From contig JAQEYU010000002.1 in assembly GCA_027692465.1 (NCBI GenBank), positions 372,001 through 436,000 on the forward strand: a stretch of DNA of 64,000 nt, in the 5' to 3' direction. Under the pieces are notes generated by a model. The model searched no databases and was not told the origin of the DNA. It worked only from the letters and a program-made list of their open reading frames with translations. This DNA comes from Enterococcaceae bacterium OF42-14pH9A. GTDB taxonomy: Bacteria; Bacillota; Bacilli; Lactobacillales; Enterococcaceae. The position numbers and the translations under genes are program-made. Of the stretch, positions 27,636-36,951 are shown piece by piece (position 1 is the first letter of the stretch; every line of letters starts with the position of its first letter).

Positions 27636-29490
27636 ATATCTGAAAGTTTTCCGTTTGATTCATGAGCAGCGTCCGGGTCTTTTGCTTTACGCCCTTTTCT
27701 TCTCGCTGACGACAGTGGCGATTCCCTACCTGATCCTTTTGATGACCACTCTGGTTTTGAACGGGCTGCTGGCAGGCGATAGCTTTGGGCGGCTGCTGAT
27801 CAAAGTCCTGCTGGTAGGCAGCATCACCCTGACTTGTCAGATTGCACAGAAGTTCTTCGAGACAAAAAGAGATGCTGCCTACAACGAATTCAACATCAAT
27901 TTGGAAAAGGCCACCACCCTGAAGCTGCTTACTATCAGCTATTTTCAACTGCAGGATCCCGAAATGCGGGCTGCTTACCAAAAAGCCAAGGAAGGCACCA
28001 CGTACAGCGGCGGTTTTAACCAATTCATCCGCAGTGTGCTGGAAGATCTGCTGAATGCCACGATTGCATTGATTATCGGGATTGCGGCCGTGGTGACGCT
28101 GCTTTGGGCCGACGGGAGCAAGATCCTGCCCCAGCCATGGGAATTTCTGGTGAACGATTGGGGCTTTGCACTGGTAATCCTCCTGTGTGTCGTCACCCCC
28201 ATCTTTCTTAATCTGATTTTGACAAAAAAGAAAAACGAGATCGAAAAAGGGCTGTTCGAATTCTATACCAACGTCAATCGACAATCCGGTTATCTCTTCA
28301 ACACCATTTTCGACTATCAAAACGGACCGGCTCTGCGCTTGTATCGTGGTAATCAGCTGCTGTATGACGAGATGATCAAACAAAACAACCGCTTCTTGAA
28401 GCGCAGTTTGGAAGAAGATCGGAAAAGTTCGAATCTGACGGACGGCGGTAATGCGCTGATCAGCCTCTTGCTGATCCCAATCTTTCTGTTGGTGGCCGCA
28501 AAAGGCTATGTCGGCGCTATCGAGGTCGGCTCGATCTTTCTTTATACCGGCTATTTCACACAACTGGTAGCTGCACTGAACCAAGCCTTTGTCGCTTTCG
28601 CAGCCGGCAACATGCTGTTAGGCTTTCTGGACTTCTACTTCGATTTTCTGGCATTGGATCCTCAAGAAAACGGCTCACTCCCGGTAGAAAAACGCAACGA
28701 CAATGAATATGAGATCGAGTTTCATAATGTCAGTTTCAAATATCCCGGTGCAGAGACGTACGTTCTGAAAGACTTCAACCTGAAGCTCATGATTGGACAA
28801 AGGACTGCCATCGTCGGCAGAAACGGCTCCGGAAAAACCACCTTCATCAAGCTGCTGTGTCGCCTGTACCCGGTAACTGAAGGTCGAATTACTCTGAACG
28901 GCATCGAAATCGACAAATACGATCTGAAAGAATACCAGGATATCCTGGCAGTGGTTTTTCAGGATTTCAAGCTCTTCGCGTTCAGTGTAGCCGAGAATGT
29001 GGCCGCCAACCGTCATTTCGATAGCCAACGGGTGACCGACGCGCTGTATATCGCCGGCGTCAAAGACCGGGTGGCGACGATGCCGGCCGGGATTGAGAGC
29101 ATTCTCTACAAGGAACTGGATGACCAGGGGGTAGAGATCTCCGGTGGGGAAGCTCAGAAGATTGCTATCGCCCGCGCTTGGTACAAAGACGCACCCTTTG
29201 TGATCTTAGACGAACCCACCAGTGCGCTGGATCCTTTTTCTGAATACGAGATTTATCGCCGTTTCGATGATTTGGTGGAGGACAAGACCTCCATCTATAT
29301 TTCCCACCGGATGTCTTCGGCCCGGTTCAGTGATCGCATCGTGGTTTTTGAAAATGGCCGTGTAGTTCAAGATGCCGATCACCAAACGCTGGTGCAGCGC
29401 CCGGGACTATATCAGGAGCTCTTCAACGCCCAGGCCCAGTATTATGTAGAAGACCTGACTGACGACCAATTGGCAACACTGTTCTCTTAA
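27616..29490 (+). CDS. ABC exporter half-transporter, second subunit
   Basis: This 624-residue partner has the same layout: membrane domain (about 1-320), then Walker A IVGRNGSGKTTFIKL, signature EISGGEAQKIAIARA and Walker B FVILDEPTSALD. Both nucleotide sites look complete, unlike many heterodimeric exporters with one degenerate site. Start ATG 27616 follows AAGGAGGACACTGAAC within the end of the first subunit. Confidence 0.9.
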   Translation: MNELLSKYLKVFRLIHEQRPGLLLYALFFSLTTVAIPYLILLMTTLVLNGLLAGDSFGRLLIKVLLVGSITLTCQIAQKFFETKRDAAYNEFNINLEKATTLKLLTISYFQLQDPEMRAAYQKAKEGTTYSGGFNQFIRSVLEDLLNATIALIIGIAAVVTLLWADGSKILPQPWEFLVNDWGFALVILLCVVTPIFLNLILTKKKNEIEKGLFEFYTNVNRQSGYLFNTIFDYQNGPALRLYRGNQLLYDEMIKQNNRFLKRSLEEDRKSSNLTDGGNALISLLLIPIFLLVAAKGYVGAIEVGSIFLYTGYFTQLVAALNQAFVAFAAGNMLLGFLDFYFDFLALDPQENGSLPVEKRNDNEYEIEFHNVSFKYPGAETYVLKDFNLKLMIGQRTAIVGRNGSGKTTFIKLLCRLYPVTEGRITLNGIEIDKYDLKEYQDILAVVFQDFKLFAFSVAENVAANRHFDSQRVTDALYIAGVKDRVATMPAGIESILYKELDDQGVEISGGEAQKIAIARAWYKDAPFVILDEPTSALDPFSEYEIYRRFDDLVEDKTSIYISHRMSSARFSDRIVVFENGRVVQDADHQTLVQRPGLYQELFNAQAQYYVEDLTDDQLATLFS

Positions 29491-29594
29491 AAAACCGCAA
29501 TTGCTCTGAAGTCAGATCAACGAACCTGCTGTAACTTCTCAGTCCCGGCTCGATTATTTTAAAAGCTGAGCGGACAGAACACTGAAAACTGTGC

Positions 29595-29643
29595 GACAGC
29601 CCACTCACCGCTGTCTCTTTCAACAAGCGGCAGGTGGGCTGTC
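29595..29643. terminator. hairpin terminator shared by ABC operon and GH42
   Basis: GACAGCCCAC pairs with GTGGGCTGTC, and a T-rich tail follows on the plus strand. It lies between convergent genes. Confidence 0.75.
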
Positions 29644-29651
29644 GACTTTTC

Positions 29652-31646
29652 TTATTTTGTTTCCCGATAAACCCTAAAACCGTGAGCCGCCAGTGGACTT
29701 GCGGTTTCTTTTTGGTTATCCGGATAGAGCTGCCAGTTTTTAGGAAGCGAAACCTCGCAGGCCTCGTCATTGTGGTTCATCACAAAGCAGTACCGGGTGT
29801 CCGCCGTCTCCCGATAGGCGATCTCCACACCGGCAGGAGTCACCTGAGCCTCGGCTGTGACAGTCGGAAGCTCCTGAACAAAGCGGTCTGCCAATGCCGG
29901 CGACATTTCCGTGCCGACATAGTAGACAGTTCCCTTTCCAAAGCGATTTTTCACAATTGCCGGAGTCCCCGCATAAAATTCCGAAGCGTAGACTGCCAAA
30001 GGTTCAGCGGTAAGCGGCGTAATCAGATCCGCCCATTTTGCCGCAGCAAAAACCTCTTGGCCCCAACTCACCGAGCCTTCAGTCTGCAGGAGGCAGTCGT
30101 ATTCGTGGATCTCGGCACCAACGATATCCGCCAGGCCGCCGGGCAGTGCTCCGTCGATTTGACACAGATTGTTTGGCTCCTTGATACCGGTCCGCATCGT
30201 CAGGACCAGCTGCCCGCCTTTTGTGACATACTCCCGATAGCGAGCTTCCAAAGCCGGCGACATCAAATATTGCAGCGGTGCAATCACCAGCTCATATTCG
30301 CCGAAATCATGATCCTCCCGAATAAAGTCCACCGGCACATTCAAACGATACAAGGCATTGTAATAAGTCTTTAAATGCTCCACATAGCGCAGCTCGGGAT
30401 GATGGGGCTGAATCTGGAAGGCATAATTCTGCGGATAAGAATAGACGATGGCGACTTTAGCCTTGGGAACCGCCCCGTTGATCTCTTTCATCAACGGCTT
30501 GACCTGCGCGATAAACTCACCGATTTCGCGATACGCCCGCCCGGGGATCCCGGAATGCGGCAGGATTCCGTGCCAATACTGCTCCGTCCCCATGCGGCAG
30601 GACCGCCAGCGGAAATAAACAATCGCATCTGCTCCATGTGCGACCGACTGGATAGACCAAAGGCTGATCTGCCCCGGTTTGGGCGCTCTTCCCAGAATCT
30701 CCCAACCGGTGATACTGGACTGCTGCTCCATGATCCAAAAGCTCTGCTGCTTGATCCCGCGAATCACATCCAACTCGGCGGCATGACGATCACCGACAAA
30801 GACATTCTGCTCGCCATGAAAGTGACCGGTGGGATATTGATCATGAGACACAAAATCCAACTCTTCAGCCAGATCATAATAATCCACAACATCGGAAAAG
30901 CCCATCAGATTATGGGTGATGAAATGGCCAGGCGAATAGCTGCGGATGATCGCCGCCTGCTGGTCATGGAAGTCTTTAATCAGATCCGAATGACACAGCT
31001 TCCAATCCAACACCTGTGACGGATTATCACCGGAAGCGGTGATTTTCGGTGCCTGGATCTGACTGAAATCCTGATACCCCTGCGACCAGAATGCCGTGCC
31101 CCAATTAGCGTTCAAGGCTTCGATGGTGCCGTACTTTTCCTCCAGCCAGCGTTGAAAATTGGCTTCACAGCTGGCGCAATAACAGAGATTGCCGTGACTG
31201 TTTCCCAGCTCATTGTCTACCTGCCAGCCGATGACATTTTCATGTCGGCCGAAGCGTTCCGCAAAAGCAGTCACATACCGCCGAATATAGCTGCGATAGA
31301 CCGGATTGGACTGACAATCATGGTGGCGACCGCCGAAATAATGAGTATGTCCCTCCCGATCCACCGGCTGAATCTCAGGGTGCTGGCTGATCAGCCAAGC
31401 CGGCGGGGCAGCAGTCGGCGTTCCCAAAACCACCTTAATCCCGTATCGCTGCGCCAGATCGACTGCTTCTTCCAACCAGTCAAACGCAAAGACCCCGTCA
31501 GCCGGCTCCAGCAGGCTCCAGGAAAATTCCGCCAACCGTACCAGATCCATCCCTAACTCTTTCATCATCTTAAAATCTGTTTCCCAGCGTTCCCGCTCCC
31601 AGTGCTCCGGGTAATAATCAACGCCGAATTGGATTTCTTTTTGCAT
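29652..31646 (-). CDS. beta-galactosidase, GH42
   Basis: This 664-residue cytoplasmic enzyme releases galactose (some relatives act on alpha-L-arabinopyranosides) from oligosaccharides. The acid/base Glu is in IGWQVDNELGN and the nucleophile Glu in FWIMEQQSS; the protein begins MQKEIQFGVDYYPEHW. Start ATG 31646 is chosen because GAGGTGAAAGAAAAT precedes it; an ATG 19 codons upstream lacks a binding site. A divergent AraC gene and a weak cre-like site lie upstream. Confidence 0.93.
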   Translation of the reverse strand: MQKEIQFGVDYYPEHWERERWETDFKMMKELGMDLVRLAEFSWSLLEPADGVFAFDWLEEAVDLAQRYGIKVVLGTPTAAPPAWLISQHPEIQPVDREGHTHYFGGRHHDCQSNPVYRSYIRRYVTAFAERFGRHENVIGWQVDNELGNSHGNLCYCASCEANFQRWLEEKYGTIEALNANWGTAFWSQGYQDFSQIQAPKITASGDNPSQVLDWKLCHSDLIKDFHDQQAAIIRSYSPGHFITHNLMGFSDVVDYYDLAEELDFVSHDQYPTGHFHGEQNVFVGDRHAAELDVIRGIKQQSFWIMEQQSSITGWEILGRAPKPGQISLWSIQSVAHGADAIVYFRWRSCRMGTEQYWHGILPHSGIPGRAYREIGEFIAQVKPLMKEINGAVPKAKVAIVYSYPQNYAFQIQPHHPELRYVEHLKTYYNALYRLNVPVDFIREDHDFGEYELVIAPLQYLMSPALEARYREYVTKGGQLVLTMRTGIKEPNNLCQIDGALPGGLADIVGAEIHEYDCLLQTEGSVSWGQEVFAAAKWADLITPLTAEPLAVYASEFYAGTPAIVKNRFGKGTVYYVGTEMSPALADRFVQELPTVTAEAQVTPAGVEIAYRETADTRYCFVMNHNDEACEVSLPKNWQLYPDNQKETASPLAAHGFRVYRETK

Positions 31647-31680
31647 ATTTTCTTTCACCTCAATGTTTTTTGTTCTCTTT

Positions 31681-31712
31681 AGTATAGCGGCTTGTGTTAG
31701 CAAGCGTTATCT
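31681..31712 (-). promoter_or_regulatory. GH42 -10 box and weak cre-like site
   Basis: On the minus strand a TATACT box (31681-31686) has no good -35, as at activator-dependent promoters. The sequence AGCAAGCGTTATCT (31699-31712) matches the CcpA consensus at 9 of 12 positions. Confidence 0.35.
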
Positions 31713-31756
31713 CCTAAACTGTAAATATCTAACTTATTCTGCAAAGGAGTTTTGTC

Positions 31757-32560
31757 ATGATCCGTATCAGTCAAGGCGGCTACCATTCCCGCCATCCCCG
31801 TGCCGTACACATTTCCCGTCCTCAGGGGATTTCTGAGTATCTGTTGTTGATCGTGAAAACGGCCGCCGTCTACCACCTGGGGGAGGAATCCTTCAATGTC
31901 ACCCCCAACAGTGCCGTTCTGATCAGTCCCCATACCCCTTCTTTGTATGGCAATCCAGCGGGGGAATACATCGATGACTGGCTGCAGTTTTCGGCCGATG
32001 CTGCTTTTTTTGCCGATGGACAGCCCCTCATCACCGATCGTTTTTTTCCGGTGATCGCTCCCACCCATTGCGGAACGCTGATCCAGAGCATCCTCTGGGA
32101 AAATCAGTACGGCATCCCCGCCGTCAAAGACGAAAATATCACGCTGCTCACCAAAGCTCTTTTGAACAACCTGGTGACCAAACAGCATCACCCTGCCCAC
32201 GAAAAATGGAAGAACCCTTATTATGCTGCTTTTCAAGAGCTGCGTTTGGAGCTGTTGTCCTCACCGGAAAAAGAACGACGCCCGACTGAGCTGGCGCAGG
32301 AATTGACAATCAGCCTCTCGCATTTTCAGCATCTCTATCGCCAGTTTTTCGGCCTTCCTTTCCAAAAAGAAGTCATCTCGCTGCGGATTGAAAAAGCCAA
32401 AAACCTGCTCAAGACCACCGACATGACAGTCGAACAGATCGCCGAGCTTTGTGGCTACCACTCAGAGGTGCATTTTTACCGACAGTTCCAAAAAATTACC
32501 GGTGTAACCCCGAACAGCTTTCGCACCCAAGAATCAGCCGGTGCGTCAAATTCTTTGTAG
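31757..32560 (+). CDS. AraC-family regulator, divergent from GH42
   Basis: Of 267 residues, an N-terminal cupin-like domain (about 10-90, YHLGEESFNVTPNSAVLISP) precedes a C-terminal AraC domain (TELAQELTISLSHFQHLY and TVEQIAELCGYHSEVHFYRQF). Start ATG follows AAAGGAGTTTTGTC. It is probably the activator of the GH42 gene, from the shared 110-bp promoter region. Confidence 0.88.
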   Translation: MIRISQGGYHSRHPRAVHISRPQGISEYLLLIVKTAAVYHLGEESFNVTPNSAVLISPHTPSLYGNPAGEYIDDWLQFSADAAFFADGQPLITDRFFPVIAPTHCGTLIQSILWENQYGIPAVKDENITLLTKALLNNLVTKQHHPAHEKWKNPYYAAFQELRLELLSSPEKERRPTELAQELTISLSHFQHLYRQFFGLPFQKEVISLRIEKAKNLLKTTDMTVEQIAELCGYHSEVHFYRQFQKITGVTPNSFRTQESAGASNSL

Positions 32561-32685
32561 AATCTGCCCCGCTGATAGATAATAGTAAAGACAGTAATCG
32601 TCGTCTGAAAATACCAAGGAATACAGTGGCTGGCCGCTTTCGTTTTCCGACAGTTTTCTCAGACGGCAGAAAAGAGGCGCAGCAG

Positions 32686-34590
32686 ATGACAGAATTAGTG
32701 AAGCAGGATTTTTATGACTATGTAAACGGCGATTGGCTCAAGACCGCGGAGATTCCGGCAGACAAACCGGCGACTGGCGGATTTCAGGATCTGGTGGATG
32801 ACATCGACAAACTATTGATGGCTGAGTTCGAGCATTTTTCCCAACATCCCGAAGACCTCCCTGCCGGCCGCATGAAAGATGCCATCGCGTATTATCAGCT
32901 GGCAAAAGATTATGATCTACGCGATGCACTGGGCGCAGCACCGGTTAAGCCCTTGTTGGCAAAAGTTGCCGCCCTCAACAGTATCGACGACCTGAACCCG
33001 CAGCTGGCGGATTGGGTTTTAGAGGGATTGCCGCTGCCCTTTGGCGTAGATGTGGATCAGGATATGAAAAACACCAAATTTAACACCTTCTTCGCCGGAC
33101 CGGCCGGGACCATCCTGCCGGACAAGACCTACTATGAGGAAGGCCATCCTCAAGGGCCACAGCTGTTGGAAGTATTTGCCGACATGACCCGTCAAGTCCT
33201 GGTCAAAATGGACTATTCCGCCGAGCAAGCCGCACAGATCGTCGCAGATGCCCTTGCCTTTGATGCGCTGATCGTGCCCCACGTCCGCAGCTCCGAAGAA
33301 AATGCCGACTACAGCAAAAACTACAATCCCCGCAGCTTTGGTGAATTCATCGCCTACTCCGGCCATTTTGATTTGGGTAAAATGACAGAAGTGCTGGTGG
33401 GGACCCAACCGAAAAAAATCATCGTTACCGAACCGGATTATTTCAAAGCACTGGATCAGATCGCTAATCCGGAAAACTTCCATTTGATGAAAAATTGGAT
33501 GCTGATTCAAGTCGCCTTGGCCTTTACCGGCTATCTCAGCGAAGAGCTGCGTCAGCTGGGAGGCACATACAGTCGCCATATTTCCGGTGTGACCGAAGCC
33601 AAACCACAGACCAAAGCCGCTTTTTACTTGGCAAACGGCCGCTTCAGCCAGGTGGTCGGTGCCTATTACGGTCACAAGTATTTCGGTGAAAAAGCCAAAG
33701 CCGACGTAGAGCACATGGTGAAGACCATGCTGGGGATCTATCAGGACCGCTTGGAAAACAATAACTGGCTGTCTTATGATACCCGCCAAAAAGCCATCGT
33801 CAAACTGAACACATTGGGCATCCATGTGGGTTACCCGGAAACAATCCCGGCTTATTACGACAAGTTCCGCACAAAAACCAAAGAAGACGGCGGCACACTG
33901 GTCGAAAATGCCGTGACCTTTGCCCGCATCGTCCGAGAAGACAATTTCAGTAAATACGGTCAGGAAAAAGATCGCAACGAGTGGGAAATGAGCGCCGCCA
34001 CCGTCAATGCTTACTACCATCCTTTCTTGAACGTCATCGTCTTTCCGGCGGCGATCCTGCAGGCACCTTTTTATAGCTTAGAGCAGTCTGCCAGCGCCAA
34101 CTACGGCGGGATTGGTGCCGTTATCGCTCACGAAATCTCCCATGCATTTGACAACAACGGTGCCAAATTCGACGAGTTCGGCAATATGAACAACTGGTGG
34201 ACCGACAACGATCTGGAACACTTCGAGGAGCTGTCAAAAGCCATGATTGCTGAATTTGACGGAATCGACTTCGCCGGTGGCAAGGTGAACGGTACCCTGA
34301 CAGTCTCTGAAAACATCGCCGACGCCGGCGGACTGAGCTGTGCACTGGAAGCCGCTAAAAAAGAGACGGAGGTGTCTCTGGAAGACTTCTTCATCAACTG
34401 GGCCAAGATCTGGCGCACCAAAGCCCGCGAACAATATCAACAACTGCTGCTCTCCGTCGATGTCCACGCTCCGGCCAAACTACGGGCCAACATCCAAGTC
34501 AAAAACATTGACGACTTCTACACCACTTTTGGGATAACAGCAGGTGACGGCATGTATCTGGCACCGGAAAAGCGCGTGCGTATCTGGTAA
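32686..34590 (+). CDS. pepO: M13-family endopeptidase PepO
   Basis: This zinc metallopeptidase cuts oligopeptides, typically in the cytoplasm of lactic acid bacteria. The HEISHAF motif (zinc ligands about H482 and H486) and the third ligand in ENIADAGG are present; the length of 634 residues is usual for bacterial neprilysin homologues. The ATG at 32686 (MTELVKQDFYDYVNGDWL) follows AAAGAGGCGCAGCAG; the 79 codons upstream run through a hairpin (GTCTGAAAAT.. and ..TTTTCTCAGAC) and are non-coding. Confidence 0.94.
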   Translation: MTELVKQDFYDYVNGDWLKTAEIPADKPATGGFQDLVDDIDKLLMAEFEHFSQHPEDLPAGRMKDAIAYYQLAKDYDLRDALGAAPVKPLLAKVAALNSIDDLNPQLADWVLEGLPLPFGVDVDQDMKNTKFNTFFAGPAGTILPDKTYYEEGHPQGPQLLEVFADMTRQVLVKMDYSAEQAAQIVADALAFDALIVPHVRSSEENADYSKNYNPRSFGEFIAYSGHFDLGKMTEVLVGTQPKKIIVTEPDYFKALDQIANPENFHLMKNWMLIQVALAFTGYLSEELRQLGGTYSRHISGVTEAKPQTKAAFYLANGRFSQVVGAYYGHKYFGEKAKADVEHMVKTMLGIYQDRLENNNWLSYDTRQKAIVKLNTLGIHVGYPETIPAYYDKFRTKTKEDGGTLVENAVTFARIVREDNFSKYGQEKDRNEWEMSAATVNAYYHPFLNVIVFPAAILQAPFYSLEQSASANYGGIGAVIAHEISHAFDNNGAKFDEFGNMNNWWTDNDLEHFEELSKAMIAEFDGIDFAGGKVNGTLTVSENIADAGGLSCALEAAKKETEVSLEDFFINWAKIWRTKAREQYQQLLLSVDVHAPAKLRANIQVKNIDDFYTTFGITAGDGMYLAPEKRVRIW

Positions 34591-34636
34591 TAGAATCAAA
34601 AATATATCCAGCTAGACAGAAAGGGAGAAACTGAAG

Positions 34637-35002
34637 ATGATCAATCATTTGGATTTGAAAGTTACCGACTTGAGTAAGAGCGGTCACTTTTACGAGCAGG
34701 TATTGACACCATTGGGTTATGTAGTAAAAATGCGGACCCCTGTTGTCATCAGTTTTTCCGATGGCCGCTCTTCTGACCCAATGGGAGACTTGTATTTAAG
34801 CCAAGGTACTCCAAATCCCTTTCACTTTGCCTTTCAAGCTGAGACCCAAGAAATGGTTCAAAACTTTTATGAGGCTGGTCTGCGAAATGGTGGAACCGAT
34901 AACGGTGGTCCCGGATATCGTGACTACCACCCTTCCTACTATGCCGCCTTTTTGATCGATCCGGACGGATATCGTATCGAAGCAGTGACTCATACGCAAT
35001 AG
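34637..35002 (+). CDS. VOC (glyoxalase/bleomycin-resistance) superfamily protein
   Basis: This 121-residue single-domain protein starts MINHLDLKVTDLSKSGHFYEQ and ends DPDGYRIEAVTH, with metal-ligand-like His/Glu at the family positions. The substrate is unknown. It is 46 bp after pepO with its own GGGAG site and may be co-transcribed. Confidence 0.85.
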   Translation: MINHLDLKVTDLSKSGHFYEQVLTPLGYVVKMRTPVVISFSDGRSSDPMGDLYLSQGTPNPFHFAFQAETQEMVQNFYEAGLRNGGTDNGGPGYRDYHPSYYAAFLIDPDGYRIEAVTHTQ

Positions 35003-35086
35003 GAGCAAACAATAACTGCTTCAATAAGACCGCTAATTGTCGGCTCTCCAAACAATATTCCTTAAAAAAAGAGGGTCCAAGAGAAC

Positions 35087-35140
35087 AGTTCAAAAGACCA
35101 TGTGGGGCTGAAAAACCAGCCTCACATGGTCTTTTGAACT
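35087..35140. terminator. long near-perfect hairpin
   Basis: A 24-bp stem with one mismatch runs from AGTTCAAAAGACCATGTG to its complement ending at 35140. It probably terminates the pepO-VOC transcript, although the stem is much longer than usual. Confidence 0.6.
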
Positions 35141-35196
35141 TGTCTTAGAGTGCTTGAATCACTTTCCCGGCAAGCAACTGCCTAAGTCCTACTAAA

Positions 35197-35742
35197 TCAC
35201 AGGATTTCTGCCCCCAGCGTACCTTCGAAATGTCTCAAAGCCCATTCATGCCCCACCGGATCAAAGCTGGCTACCGCATCTTTGTAAACATGGATTTTAT
35301 AGCCCAGATTATAGGCATCGACTGCCGTATGCAGAACACAGATATCGGTACAGACTCCTGTCAGATAAAGGTCGGTGATGCCCCGCTCCCGCAGCCGGAT
35401 ATCCAGATCCGTCCCGCTAAAAGCTGAATAGTGTCGCTTGTCGAACCAATAGACATTTTCCCGCGTACGATTTTCTTCATAGACTGCCGCCAAACTGCCG
35501 AACAGGTGCCGACCGTCAGTGCCGATCACATTGTGCGGGGGAAACAGCTTGTTTTCAGGATGAAAGCGGTCAGTAGGATCGTGGGCGTCGATCGCAAACA
35601 CCACAAATTCTCCGGCAGCGATGAAATCCCTGGTAACAGCTGTCAGCTTGTCCTCGATGGCCTGTCCCGCGGCTCCGGTCGTCAGTTTCCCGTCATCGGC
35701 GACGAAATCATTGGTATAATCAATGGAGATCAGTGCTTTCAT
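35197..35742 (-). CDS. pncA: nicotinamidase / isochorismatase-family hydrolase
   Basis: It deamidates nicotinamide to nicotinate for NAD recycling. The triad is visible: Asp in SIDYTNDF, Lys in WFDKRHYSAF and Cys in TGVCTDICVLHTA; DAHDP is typical of the metal site. At 181 residues it is full length. Start ATG follows GGAGGATGATTCA. Confidence 0.9.
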   Translation of the reverse strand: MKALISIDYTNDFVADDGKLTTGAAGQAIEDKLTAVTRDFIAAGEFVVFAIDAHDPTDRFHPENKLFPPHNVIGTDGRHLFGSLAAVYEENRTRENVYWFDKRHYSAFSGTDLDIRLRERGITDLYLTGVCTDICVLHTAVDAYNLGYKIHVYKDAVASFDPVGHEWALRHFEGTLGAEIL

Positions 35743-35932
35743 TGAATCATCCTCCTGGCTTATTGCAGTCGCCTCACATTGCGGGTCGCTGCATTTTTTT
35801 TAGTATAACAAGATTTCCGCAAGATTTCGACTGTCTGCCCTTTTTGATTCTGACAAGCGTGTCAACAACCTTACAATTCTGTTCGTGGGGTTGCGACTTT
35901 AGTCTGATGGATCTTTTGGAGGATCCGGTAAA

Positions 35933-36035
35933 ATGAAGCTAACAAGAAAATAACCGCGAAACACAGAGCAGCCGCCTTTTAAACAGTCAAACAGGAACCT
36001 GTTTCAAGGCGGTCGCCTGAGACGGTAGCAAAGGA
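35933..36035 (+). promoter_or_regulatory. mini-ORF and structured leader before the 35-residue peptide gene
   Basis: GGAGGATCCGGTAAA precedes a 6-codon ORF, MKLTRK (35933-35953). Downstream, CCGCCTT and AAGGCGG enclose an inner hairpin AAACAGG/CCTGTTT. The arrangement resembles a leader with attenuation or translational control, but this is inference. Confidence 0.35.
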
Positions 36036-36045
36036 GAGAAGGAAA

Positions 36046-36153
36046 ATGGGTACATGGTTCAGCCACGCCGGAAATGTCTTTTTCAATGCATTCTGCCCCA
36101 TGATGTCGGCTTCTTTTGAGGTCTTGGCGGATTTTGTCAGCAATTTGTTTTAG
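36046..36153 (+). CDS. 35-residue peptide of unknown function
   Basis: The peptide starts MGTWFSHAGNVFF and ends FEVLADFVSNLF. It is rich in Phe and small residues, has no Lys or Arg, and carries one Cys. AAAGGAGAGAAGGAAA gives an excellent ribosome binding site, and a strong terminator follows 30 bp after the stop, so it looks like a complete transcription unit. I recognise no family. A small membrane-active peptide, a signal peptide or a type I toxin are all possible; none is shown. Confidence 0.5.
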   Translation: MGTWFSHAGNVFFNAFCPMMSASFEVLADFVSNLF

Positions 36154-36182
36154 CCATTATTCAATACTCACATCACAATCAA

Positions 36183-36227
36183 AAACGCCCAGTCCCCGAC
36201 ACATACCAGGGACTGGGCGTTTGTTTT
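36183..36227 (+). terminator. terminator of the 35-residue peptide gene
   Basis: AAACGCCCAGTCCC pairs perfectly with GGGACTGGGCGTTT, followed by a T-rich tail. Confidence 0.85.
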
Positions 36228-36242
36228 GAAAAATTTATCGGC

Positions 36243-36330
36243 CGTGCCTGAAAACTCCGGTAAGATCCGATTTCACATGCAGCTTGCGGCGAATAGAGCC
36301 GCAAAATCTGTGACGGACATTTTCAGACAG
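36243..36330. repeat. short decayed MITE-like copy
   Basis: CGTGCCTGAAAACTCCGG on the left and CATTTTCAGACAGACTC on the right resemble the ends of the 160-bp family around a diverged, shortened interior. 36331-36477 shows nothing else. Confidence 0.4.
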
Positions 36331-36477
36331 ACTCTTTGCCGTAGCGAAAAAAGCATATAGCAACCCACTCTCTTTTCTCACATTGCCCGTAACTAAATCC
36401 CAGCTTTGATTGAAGCTAAAAACTGCACAAAAGGATACTCCCTCAATATTTCAGGCACATTTTTGCAAAAGTGAACT

Positions 36478-36951
36478 TTATTCCAAATTCAATTCCTTTA
36501 GACGCTCTCGATACTCTTTTAAAAATTCCACGTGGCTTCGATATTCCAAATACTTTGTGGATCCCTCTTGAACATCTTTTGCAGCGATCCCTCTCATAAC
36601 ATTTAGTTCTACAAATAGTAGTGAACTTGTTACTGAAAAATAGGGAAAACTTTTCTCCAAGAAGATGACGATGTTTTCAGGCTGAGTCTCTGCGCCTTCG
36701 CCAGCTGGTGCCATAATGTTGATATAACCGAATTCTTCACGGAAATACTTTTCAGTTTCCTGCGTCCTGTCCAAAGCCAGGATTTCAAGAGAAATTTCTT
36801 CGTCGGCCACCCCCGCTTCATTCAGATATGAATAAGCGGCATTGGCTTTTTCAAGTTCTCCTCGATGGGAAAAAAGGGCTTCAGCTTGTATTTCATGAAC
36901 TGGAAAATTCTCATAAAGATATTTTTTAAGTGCTTCATTTTGTTCGTCCAT
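36478..36951 (-). CDS. hypothetical acidic protein
   Basis: This 157-residue Glu-rich soluble protein (MDEQNEALKKYLYENFPVH ... RERLKELNLE) is not one I recognise. It has no signal peptide or membrane helix. Its base composition looks more AT-rich than its neighbours, and it stands alone between repeat fragments, which fits acquired or accessory DNA. GGGTGAAGAT precedes ATG 36951. Confidence 0.6.
   Translation of the reverse strand: MDEQNEALKKYLYENFPVHEIQAEALFSHRGELEKANAAYSYLNEAGVADEEISLEILALDRTQETEKYFREEFGYINIMAPAGEGAETQPENIVIFLEKSFPYFSVTSSLLFVELNVMRGIAAKDVQEGSTKYLEYRSHVEFLKEYRERLKELNLE

Noticed and set aside
32449..32685. N-terminal 79-codon extension of PepO
   Set aside because: It overlaps the AraC gene and a hairpin region. 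The start at 32686 has a good binding site and matches the family's N-terminus.
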